Shown here: piece by piece, positions 24,134-32,025 of the stretch | Position numbering within the stretch: position 1 is the stretch's first letter | Layout: each line of letters starts with the position of its first letter | Assembly: GCA_943354505.1 (NCBI GenBank) | Contig: CALRCE010000012.1 | Coordinates: 1-32,025 of the forward strand | DNA length: 32,025 bases | Origin: Candidatus Peribacteria bacterium | GTDB taxonomy: Bacteria; Patescibacteriota; Gracilibacteria; UBA1369; 2-02-FULL-48-14 | Reading direction: 5' to 3' | The notes under the pieces: generated by a model | What the model was told of the DNA's origin: nothing | Database searches by the model: none | Seen by the model: the letters and a program-made list of their open reading frames with translations, nothing else | Program-made: the position numbers and the translations under genes

Positions 24134-27100
24134 GGCGCGGTGGGGTCAGAAACAGTAATGGAGTTACTCACTCCGAAGATTTCGCCCAGTTCATTCTGGA
24201 TTATAGCAAACACAGAGTCTCCCGGTCTAAGTTCCGCTTCGTAATCCACTTGTGAAAGACAAGGACAAGTGGTGCAGGCTTCGCGAACCGCATAAATTCC
24301 AGGGGAAACACCCGCCAAGGAACCGTCATCAAAGTCATCGGTGGAGTCCAGAGGGCTGGTGCCGCGACCCACCTCGGTTCCATCGTCAATGCCTCCGGCA
24401 TCCGTGTCTGGGTTGTAAGGATCGCTGCCGTACAAGGTTTCTTCATCGTAGTTGATGAGTCCGTCGCCATCGCTGTCCAAATCAAAACAATTGTAGGCTT
24501 GGAGCACGCGCACCGACATTTCTACAAATTCGTAACGAGTCATCACGTGATTGGGATCGGCCGCTTCGTCCGCCGTCAGAATGTAGTTGGTGGTCCCAGC
24601 CGTGGTCTCAGCAGTCATATAAGGGCTCAAATCTTGAGCAATATCGATGTAGGGCTCGTACCAAGCTCCAGTGGTGGTAACCTCCGGCAAAGTAATGATG
24701 CCTTGTTGATTGAGCGCCTCCAAAACAATCTTGGTGGCCTCCGCACGAGTGATGGAGTTACTAGGCTTGAAAGGAGCCAAACCAGCAGCATCGGTCTCAC
24801 CCAAATAACCCGTGATCAGTCCCGAAAGTTGAGACTCCTTGGTGTAAGCGTAGAACCACAGCGAAGTCGTCAAAATATCATTGAAAACAGTGGGGAGCAG
24901 ATAAGCTTCGTCTCGTGGAACGATACAAAGGATGCTCAAGATGATCTTGGTGAACTCCGCACGATTGATGTTGTCGTCGGGCTTGAAGTACTGTTTGCCG
25001 TCGATTTCGTAACCTTCCAAAACGCCGCGTTCCACCAACTCTGAAATCTTGGAGTAGAGGGCATCGTCGGAACTCAAATCTTCAAAATAAAGGTGAGTGT
25101 CTGCCGCGAGGGAAGCGTGATCGTCTCCGATCAAACTAGAAGCAGGCAAGCCCAAGTCGTCTGTGGTTTCAATGAAGATCTCGTCAGAACTTCCAGGCCA
25201 AATTTCCATTTCTAAGGATCCTTCGTCGTAAACTTCTAAGATCAGATTTTCCTCCAGTGAACTGGCCTCGCGTCTCACCACCGTGTAGCGGTCATCAAAC
25301 ACCGTGATATTGCCGCTGTTGCTCAGCATGAAGTCCAAGTTGCCAAGGTCGTCGTGAGCGGTCACGGAACTCAGTCCAAAGTCATAACCGTTGGGATCAG
25401 AGACGCTGTAAACCGTCACACGATTGAAGGAGGAGAGATCGTATTCAGAAAGAGGAGCTCCCAAACGTGTGATGGGTAAACTGGAGTCGGTGACGAAGAT
25501 GAAACTACCCAGCACAATGCCGGTGAGTTTTTCATACACCGCCAAATGAGAAGGCCAATCCGCATCGGCGGTCAGAACGGTCACGTCATAATCGTCGTCC
25601 AGCACCATCACTTGTTTGGTGGAGGAATCAAATTCTGCAATCGCGGTTCCGTCCGTGTTGTAGACGGCGATCAAGTCAGAATCGTCCATGGCGAGCACAA
25701 TGTTGCCCTCTTCATCCGTGGTGTAGTCGCCCAATTCTTGCCAAGCGCCATCGCGTTCACGTACCAAAGTGAAGGGTAGGGCAGGGCTGAGAGGATCCGT
25801 GGTGCCCGTGACTTCGGTCGGAGTGGCCGAGGCCAATTGAAGATCCGGAACGTAAATGTTCACATTGATGATGCGACTGGCGGTGTTGCCGGCTGAGTCC
25901 ACGATGTAAACCGTCACAACTTTTGGATCGGTGTTGTCGTAAGGGCCAATCACCGTGCTGAGACCGATGCTTTCTTCGTCGTTGTCAAAAATTCCATCCA
26001 AGTCCGCATCCACACTCGCGTCCAAATCCCAGTAGGCATCGATGATTTCACTGTTGCTATCAAAGGATTGTTCCGCAGACAACTCCATGGTGGAGAAAAT
26101 CGCCAAGTCCACCACGCCGTCACCATCCTCATCTTCTCCGCCATCCACGACCACCACGGGCTCAGAATCGTCGCCACAAATTTGAGGATTGAGCAGAATG
26201 TTGTCCGAAAGCGTTCCAATCGTGCCATCGTCGTAGAGCGCTTTACCAACAGTGTAATACGCTCCATTTTCAAGTTCCACTTGAGCAGAAGGACTGTCAG
26301 CGCTGAGCAGTCTATCCATCACAAAGAATTCTTCTTTATCCAAGTCCAGCACAGCACCTTCGGAAGTGGTCAAAGTCGCCGTGGCGGTGCTGCCTTCCAA
26401 GTCCACCATTTCTTCAGGCAAAATCATCATCCCTTCGCTCAGAGTTTGTTCTTCCACCACATCCTCTTCGTCGATCATATAAGCACTTCCACTGTCCACT
26501 CGAATGGTGCGGTCGGAGGCCCCGCCAAAGGTGGCCACCGTGTAAGCGGGAAGGGTCAAGGTCGCCGAGCCTTCTTCGTAAGTCAATTCCAAAACAGTGG
26601 GGCTGAGCGTCTGAAGCACAACACCCGCAGAAGTTTCGAGTTCACCATTCTCTTGAATCAAAGTTCTTTGCCCAGCGTTCTTGAGCGTGACCTTTCCACT
26701 CACCGCTGTGGCCACCAAACGACTCGTCGCCAAGTCGGGGAGAGTGGCATCCCCCTCGGTACTCGTTGTAGCAGCCTCCACTTCTGAGTCCTCCCACGCA
26801 ACACTTTCTTCCTCCGCAAGCAAAAGCAGGCGTTTGATATTTTCATCGGGTTCGGCTTGTTGAGCGTCCAAAGAATCGTACATAAAGAACTCATAGCCCG
26901 TCGCTGACCCTTCGCTTGTTTGTGAAGCGTCAAAAGAGAAGCTGGTTTCTTGGTAATTGTTGGTGCCTTCTTTGAAGTTGTGCATGGAGCCCACCGAAGG
27001 AGCTTCCTCCGCCAGAGCCACCTCGCTCGGATCGGTGCTCACGTATTCCAAAGTGGGACTTTCGGTGTAGTTTTCTTTGATGTAAACATCTCCACCCAAA

Positions 27101-30100
27101 GAGTAAACCACATCCTTGTCGCCATCACTGTCCATGTCCATGAAGAGGATGTGTGTGAGCTTGTCGGCCTCAGCGGCGTAAGCGGTGAGACGTGTGCTGA
27201 CTCCCGCATCGGAGTTGTAAACATAAAGACCCGTGTTGAAGGCTTTATTGGATTCACCCAAGTTGAGCCCTTCCAATTCTGGGGCCCCACTGGAAGAGGC
27301 GAGGTCCACTTCTTCATCCGAAGAAGGAGTGAGAAGCGCGTCCAAGTTCCACTCACTGGCGGTGCTGTAACCATCATCGCTGGTATTGCCCGCTACTTGG
27401 AAGGCAGACGCGGTTTGCCCGCCTGCTAAAGTCTGGAAGAACTCATCGTCGTCCATGGCGAGCAAACGGGTATTTTCGGCGTCCAAATCTTCAACATAAC
27501 TGATCAAAGAAGACTTGAGCCCCAGCACGCCCACGAGCGGCGTGTCTTGAATGCTGGCCAGGAATGCTTGGTCCATCGGACCTTCTTTTAGTATTTCATC
27601 GTAGCGATGGAGCAAAGGATCATCCAAAGCCAACAAGCGTTGACCAGCAGTCAGTTGCACTTCTTCAGGAAGCGTGGAAGACCAATCGTTCACTTGAGTT
27701 TGCAGCGTATCCATGATGCCTTTGAGGGCCATCAAATTCTCGGCCACCATGGGGTCTTTACCATACAGTTGAGCCACTTCCACGGCAGGGTGAACATAAG
27801 AACTTTCTCCTGTATCCACAGTGCCCTCTCCACCTGCATCCACTCCCTCACTGCTGTCTGCACTCGCATCCACCTCTGCCTCGGCCTCGATGCTGGTTTC
27901 TTCTGCAGCCGTGGTCAAAATATTCTGAATATCTTGAGCCAATTCTTCCAAGGGGTCATTGATGGACTTAGCCACATCTTGGCTGAGTTCTTCGCTTTGA
28001 TCCCCTAAGTTTTTGAAGAGGTCATAAAGGGGAGTGAAGTCCGCCGTCAAATTGAGGTAGGTGTTGATCTCCACCCGTTTCAAGAAATCCAAACTGAACG
28101 AAGGCCAGTTCACCGTGACGGCCAAGTCAAACGGCAACATGATGCCTCCTGGGCGTTCCGTGATCTCCTCAATACGTGACTTCAGCTGGCTTTCAGGCGT
28201 TGGAATAAATCCCGATCGAATGATACAGATGAGTTTGAGCACACTGCTGGCAATTTGCAAAGCCGCCTTCAAGGTGGGATCCAATTCAGGAATAGAAGGA
28301 GGGGGGGGCAGCGAAGGCAACTGAGGCAAGGTCAGGGCAGGAAGCTGCGGCAGTTCAAGATCAAAATTGAACTCCGGCAGCGTGGGGATATCGATATCCA
28401 AGTCCAGATCCACATTCAAATCAAATTTTGCAGAAGGGAAGACCAGGCGCGGCAGCTTAGGAATGTTGATGCGCTCTGGAATAAACTGAAGGTCCGGCCA
28501 AAGAATATCCACGCCCGCCTGAATGTGAGATACATCGATCACGATGTCCGGCAATTTTGGCATCTCGATCACAGGGAACTCCGGCATGAACGCAAAGAGG
28601 CTGAACAAGAGTTGCAAACCGCTGAAGCGCTGATTGGTACATTTATCACAGGAATCCATGAGATCCGCAGAGATGTCGATGAGGATTTGCCAGCCATCCA
28701 CAATCTTTCGGAGGTCCACCACAAACTGAGCCCAGGCCTCAATGCGCTGAAGATTTTCGCTGATGTATCCCGCCGTGTAATCCAAAATGGCATCCAAGTA
28801 ACAAATGATGATTCTGGCATAATCCGCACCCAGCGTTCGTATCTCTAAAATCTGTTCGGGAATCTCTCCATAACTTTCTAAAACAGCCATATTCGTCTCC
28901 ACGGCCGCAATCGCCTCATCGATCACTCCCACGAACTCGTTGTAGACTTCCTTTTCAGCATCCGAAACGATCTCTCCGCCCTGTTCACGCAAATCGAACT
29001 GATCCTTAAAGGCTTGGAAGTCCGTTTTGGTGTCCACCACCCAGGCCTGCATATCGGCTTGAAAGATTTCAATTTCTTCCTTGGTCAGCCAAGGATAATG
29101 GATGTCGACTTTCTCCGTTTTAATATCAATGAGCGGCAAAGAGTTGGCCATGTTCAGCCATTTTTCAAGATTCAAAATACCACTCGTCATTTTTTCGACT
29201 TTGCTGTCTTGATCCAAATCCACCGCGTTGCCACTTTGACTGTCCTTGGCCTTTTGACTGAGTCCGGTGAACTCGGTGGTGAAGCTCTTGGGATCCGGGT
29301 AAATAAAAGTGATGTCGGGCAAATCCAACATTTTAAAGAACTCATGCTTCTGCGCTTTCCACCATTCTGTGAAAATGGACGGGAAGCCGGGAATATCGAT
29401 GTTCGTGCTCAGCGAAACCGGCGGTTTATACGAATCAAAAGAAGAACTGCCAAGTCCACTGTCTGCGGGCTCAGCCATCGTGTCCGTGGCTCCACCCACA
29501 TTGATGGCCACCGTGCCATTCTCTTCCACAAAATCACTGGCCTTGGAGAGCGAGTCCGCGATGAAGCCGTTGATGGCGTCACAAATGCCCAGGGCTTGCA
29601 GAATAGGAATATTGAAGGCGTAACACTGCCCAACGGCATAAGGAGCCACACACACGGCAAGCGCCAAACCTAAGGTGGTGGTGTAAGCCATGTAGAGGCG
29701 GAAAACGCTGGTGGCTTGGCAGGCTGCGGCGGTGCACACATAACTGGGATTGGGCATGATCCCAAACACAGGAGTTCCCACATCAAAACCCACCACGGTA
29801 CCAAACATAGGTTCGTGATAATTCCCTGTTGCAAGAAAAGCGATGCTGCCGGGCAAAGCCAAACAGCCTCCATTGCACGTGAACATCGCCACCACTTCTT
29901 CCACCTTGTCGGTGAGGCCAGAGATTTCGTCGTCCAAAACAGAAACTTCTGCATCGATTTCAAGCGTCGCATCCTCACTCAACACCACATCGTCTTCATC
30001 AGGATCCAAATCCAAAGACGGATCTAAAATCAAATCAGACCCGGCATTAAAGCTATCGATGGTGTTGTAGAGCCCATCGTTGTCGTCGTCGTTGTCGCTG

Positions 30101-32025
30101 CTGAACATTTCCTGACTGGAATAGTATCCATCCGGTTCTTCGATCCAGTCGCCATTTTCATCTTGAGTTCCATCCGTGGCGCCCATGATTTCGGCAAAAG
30201 CATCGTAACCACTCGTTGGAACGGGAATGCCCAAGTCAGGGTCCATGTCCGCCACAAAATCAGGGATGCCGTCTTCGTCCAAATCCTCAAAAGGGCTGCT
30301 CTCGGTGGTGTCGTATTCTTCGGCATAAGCGCTGTCGTCAGGGGAGTAGGTCTTGAGCTCGTAGTTCACGTGTTCCACCGTTTCCGCCCCCAGGCCCGAG
30401 CCAAAAAGACCCTCGGCAAGCGTCTCGGTGTAGGTTCCGTCCGAGTAATAAACTTGCAGCTCACCGGTGTTGTTGCCTTCTAGAGAAACCCCAATGTCGG
30501 GGTGACTGTCGTCGGTGTAATCCGTGAACAAATCATCGCCCACCATCAAAGAAAGAGAGGGCAGGTTTTGAACCTCTGCCGTGTAAGTGAAGCTGACTTC
30601 TGCTCCACTGGCCAAATCGAAAGGCCCATAAATAAAGGGATGGGTGTCGTCTCCCACTTCCAAAATGGCAGAAGTGGTGTCGACTTGGCTGCAGTCGGTG
30701 CACGTGAAACTGTCTTCGTTGAAACTGAAGTAACCGTCCACCGTGTCCGAGAGGTAAACACTGTTCAAAGTGGTGCTCGCGATGTTTTCAACGCTAACCG
30801 TGTAGGTGAGTGCATCTCCAATGGAAGCCCCGCCACCATTCCCGTCCGAAACCGATTTATGAACGGAAAATACATCCTCAAATTCATCGGAATCTCCCGC
30901 CTCAAACGCGGTCTCTGTTTTTTTACTCAAGCTGCCGGCATCACTTCCATCGGTGGAAACGCTAAAGCTGGTCGCCGCCGTGACAGCACTCACAAAGTCA
31001 TCGAGCGTAGAATTGCCCCCTCCGACGGCTGCCCCCACAATCGGTAAAGAAAGAGAGCCGGAACTCAGCCCGCTGTAATGCAAAGCCACTTGAGCGGCGA
31101 GCTCCACGGTGGAGTCGGTTTCCAAACCGTAATCTTTGATTTCATCCACAATGCTCAGCTCTCCTGCACTGTTCCAAACCGTGTAAAGCACCATATTCTC
31201 ATCCGACAAAACCAAATCGTCGTAGCCGTCCCCATTGAGGTCGGTGACTTCAATTTGATCGGGCTGTGAGGTGATGTCGGTCAAGCTGAGGTTTTTTGCC
31301 GTGAAGCCACCCCCAATGTTGTCGTATTCATACAAACACATTTCGTCCGCGTAACACGACTCTTCAGTGGCAATCAAAAGATCAGTGAGTCCGTCGGCGT
31401 TGAAGTCCCCTTTGTCGATGGAACGGATTCCATTTTCCACCTTGATCAAAGTCCCGCGGGTCTTCAGTCGAGTGGCGGAATCGTAATTTTGCAAAACATC
31501 GATGTGGCCATCTTCGTACGCCACGAGCACATCCATCTGGTCGTCCCCATTGTAGTCGATGTCGATCAATTCCAAGATTTCGTCTTGCGAAGCGGAAACC
31601 AAAGTCCCCACATCTTCGGTGTAACCCAAGTCGTTGATTTCATTCGCCGTTTGAAGCTTCACCGTGGGATCGCCCAAAAGAATTCCAACTTCAGAAGCAT
31701 AAAAAAGGTTCGAAGCTCCCGCGGTGTTGCCCGCGCTGAAGAGCAGAATGTTCTTGTTTTCCTTCTCCCAACCCACCGTTCCTTCGTTTTCGGCTTGATC
31801 CAAAGAAGTGTAGCCCATGGATGGCTGCATTTCTTTAGACAGTTCTTGCGTGGGATCCACCAAGGCCAAACCTTGAGGAGCCAAAGAACTGTTGCCAGTG
31901 GAAACCGGTTCAAAAGAATGTTCGCTGTCGGGAGTGGGTTTGATGTAAACACCCGCATCCAAACTCGCCCAATTCGAAAGATCGAAGGCGCTGTCCAGCA
32001 AGGTCACATCCGCGGTCCAGGTGGA
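24130..32025 (-). CDS. Giant SLH-anchored surface protein with FG-GAP-like repeats, 5' end outside window
   Basis: The frame is open to the window edge (six codons before a GTG at 32007), so the N-terminus is missing; 2631 residues are visible. Order from the N-side: FG-GAP/VCBS-like DxNxDGxxD repeats (about 31590-31200), a DUF11-like domain (about 30880-30530), Asp-rich Ca-binding repeats (30300-29950), a Cys-containing hydrophobic region (29900-29550), helical stretches, a Leu-Pro repeat region (28580-28290), a second FG-GAP-like repeat near 27130, a FecR-like beta region (26750-26200), a PKD-like region (26100-25850), three SLH modules (about 25110-24500) and thrombospondin-type DxDxDG repeats, then CTTCPC near the end. 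SLH modules bind secondary cell-wall polymers, so it should coat the cell. It heads an operon of four exported proteins. Adhesion or S-layer function is likely; the ligand is unknown. Confidence 0.85.
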   Translation of the reverse strand, partial: STWTADVTLLDSAFDLSNWASLDAGVYIKPTPDSEHSFEPVSTGNSSLAPQGLALVDPTQELSKEMQPSMGYTSLDQAENEGTVGWEKENKNILLFSAGNTAGASNLFYASEVGILLGDPTVKLQTANEINDLGYTEDVGTLVSASQDEILELIDIDYNGDDQMDVLVAYEDGHIDVLQNYDSATRLKTRGTLIKVENGIRSIDKGDFNADGLTDLLIATEESCYADEMCLYEYDNIGGGFTAKNLSLTDITSQPDQIEVTDLNGDGYDDLVLSDENMVLYTVWNSAGELSIVDEIKDYGLETDSTVELAAQVALHYSGLSSGSLSLPIVGAAVGGGNSTLDDFVSAVTAATSFSVSTDGSDAGSLSKKTETAFEAGDSDEFEDVFSVHKSVSDGNGGGASIGDALTYTVSVENIASTTLNSVYLSDTVDGYFSFNEDSFTCTDCSQVDTTSAILEVGDDTHPFIYGPFDLASGAEVSFTYTAEVQNLPSLSLMVGDDLFTDYTDDSHPDIGVSLEGNNTGELQVYYSDGTYTETLAEGLFGSGLGAETVEHVNYELKTYSPDDSAYAEEYDTTESSPFEDLDEDGIPDFVADMDPDLGIPVPTSGYDAFAEIMGATDGTQDENGDWIEEPDGYYSSQEMFSSDNDDDNDGLYNTIDSFNAGSDLILDPSLDLDPDEDDVVLSEDATLEIDAEVSVLDDEISGLTDKVEEVVAMFTCNGGCLALPGSIAFLATGNYHEPMFGTVVGFDVGTPVFGIMPNPSYVCTAAACQATSVFRLYMAYTTTLGLALAVCVAPYAVGQCYAFNIPILQALGICDAINGFIADSLSKASDFVEENGTVAINVGGATDTMAEPADSGLGSSSFDSYKPPVSLSTNIDIPGFPSIFTEWWKAQKHEFFKMLDLPDITFIYPDPKSFTTEFTGLSQKAKDSQSGNAVDLDQDSKVEKMTSGILNLEKWLNMANSLPLIDIKTEKVDIHYPWLTKEEIEIFQADMQAWVVDTKTDFQAFKDQFDLREQGGEIVSDAEKEVYNEFVGVIDEAIAAVETNMAVLESYGEIPEQILEIRTLGADYARIIICYLDAILDYTAGYISENLQRIEAWAQFVVDLRKIVDGWQILIDISADLMDSCDKCTNQRFSGLQLLFSLFAFMPEFPVIEMPKLPDIVIDVSHIQAGVDILWPDLQFIPERINIPKLPRLVFPSAKFDLNVDLDLDIDIPTLPEFNFDLELPQLPALTLPQLPSLPPPPSIPELDPTLKAALQIASSVLKLICIIRSGFIPTPESQLKSRIEEITERPGGIMLPFDLAVTVNWPSFSLDFLKRVEINTYLNLTADFTPLYDLFKNLGDQSEELSQDVAKSINDPLEELAQDIQNILTTAAEETSIEAEAEVDASADSSEGVDAGGEGTVDTGESSYVHPAVEVAQLYGKDPMVAENLMALKGIMDTLQTQVNDWSSTLPEEVQLTAGQRLLALDDPLLHRYDEILKEGPMDQAFLASIQDTPLVGVLGLKSSLISYVEDLDAENTRLLAMDDDEFFQTLAGGQTASAFQVAGNTSDDGYSTASEWNLDALLTPSSDEEVDLASSSGAPELEGLNLGESNKAFNTGLYVYNSDAGVSTRLTAYAAEADKLTHILFMDMDSDGDKDVVYSLGGDVYIKENYTESPTLEYVSTDPSEVALAEEAPSVGSMHNFKEGTNNYQETSFSFDASQTSEGSATGYEFFMYDSLDAQQAEPDENIKRLLLLAEEESVAWEDSEVEAATTSTEGDATLPDLATSRLVATAVSGKVTLKNAGQRTLIQENGELETSAGVVLQTLSPTVLELTYEEGSATLTLPAYTVATFGGASDRTIRVDSGSAYMIDEEDVVEEQTLSEGMMILPEEMVDLEGSTATATLTTSEGAVLDLDKEEFFVMDRLLSADSPSAQVELENGAYYTVGKALYDDGTIGTLSDNILLNPQICGDDSEPVVVVDGGEDEDGDGVVDLAIFSTMELSAEQSFDSNSEIIDAYWDLDASVDADLDGIFDNDEESIGLSTVIGPYDNTDPKVVTVYIVDSAGNTASRIINVNIYVPDLQLASATPTEVTGTTDPLSPALPFTLVRERDGAWQELGDYTTDEEGNIVLAMDDSDLIAVYNTDGTAIAEFDSSTKQVMVLDDDYDVTVLTADADWPSHLAVYEKLTGIVLGSFIFVTDSSLPITRLGAPLSEYDLSSFNRVTVYSVSDPNGYDFGLSSVTAHDDLGNLDFMLSNSGNITVFDDRYTVVRREASSLEENLILEVYDEGSLEMEIWPGSSDEIFIETTDDLGLPASSLIGDDHASLAADTHLYFEDLSSDDALYSKISELVERGVLEGYEIDGKQYFKPDDNINRAEFTKIILSILCIVPRDEAYLLPTVFNDILTTSLWFYAYTKESQLSGLITGYLGETDAAGLAPFKPSNSITRAEATKIVLEALNQQGIITLPEVTTTGAWYEPYIDIAQDLSPYMTAETTAGTTNYILTADEAADPNHVMTRYEFVEMSVRVLQAYNCFDLDSDGDGLINYDEETLYGSDPYNPDTDAGGIDDGTEVGRGTSPLDSTDDFDDGSLAGVSPGIYAVREACTTCPCLSQVDYEAELRPGDSVFAIIQNELGEIFGVSNSITVSDPTAP

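Noticed and set aside
26068-26787. A 239-residue plus-strand frame opposite the giant surface protein
   Set aside because: Shadow of the real gene; the translation shows no family pattern and starts inside the FecR-like region.
1-32025. CRISPR arrays, transposase genes and rRNA genes
   Set aside because: I looked for evenly spaced repeats, transposase motifs and rRNA-like sequence and found none that I could support.

Overview
The window looks like bacterial chromosome from a candidate phyla radiation (Patescibacteria) lineage. A Peregrinibacteria- or Gracilibacteria-like member is my best guess, made from gene content and protein style only. TGA behaves as a stop: it forms the ATGA stop/start overlaps on the minus strand. 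I saw almost no convincing Shine-Dalgarno sequence in front of any gene. At least one gene looks leaderless, with a -10 box 6-7 nt before its ATG.

Left block (1-7640, plus strand): a 5'-truncated small protein, a coiled-coil protein with a C-terminal hydrophobic segment, a VirB6/TrbL-like polytopic membrane protein with a signal peptide and proline-rich tail, and a 1237-residue protein of unknown function with an acidic/proline-rich start and His-rich end. A 132-nt stretch that folds as a nested multi-helix RNA lies between the last two. This could be part of a type IV secretion-like envelope machine, but only the VirB6-like protein supports that directly.

Housekeeping block (7637-18791): thrS (no TGS domain), a FabG-like SDR and a cyclase-family hydrolase on the minus strand; then a 400-bp intergenic region with a CCA-tailed tRNA-like element, a terminator, 15-bp repeats and three hairpins; then recF, a PrsW-type membrane protease, a proline dehydrogenase broken by a frameshift at a run of eight Gs, efp and uvrA on the plus strand. 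Several consensus-like promoters and intrinsic terminators can be read.

Accessory block (18788-19924): an unknown 149-residue protein, a very AT-rich spacer with A-tracts spaced about 20 bp, an excisionase/MerR-type helix-turn-helix protein and a 57-residue zinc-ribbon protein.

Right block (19940-32025, minus strand): a tight five-gene operon. The first gene encodes a giant surface protein (more than 2600 residues, start outside the window) with FG-GAP/VCBS-like repeats, a DUF11-like domain, Ca-binding DxDxDG repeats, a FecR-like region, a PKD-like region and three SLH modules. Four signal-peptide proteins follow, each overlapping its neighbour by ATGA. Three end in Cys-Lys and the fourth in Cys-Leu-Ser-Lys. 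This operon is the best candidate in the window for an undescribed cell-surface system.
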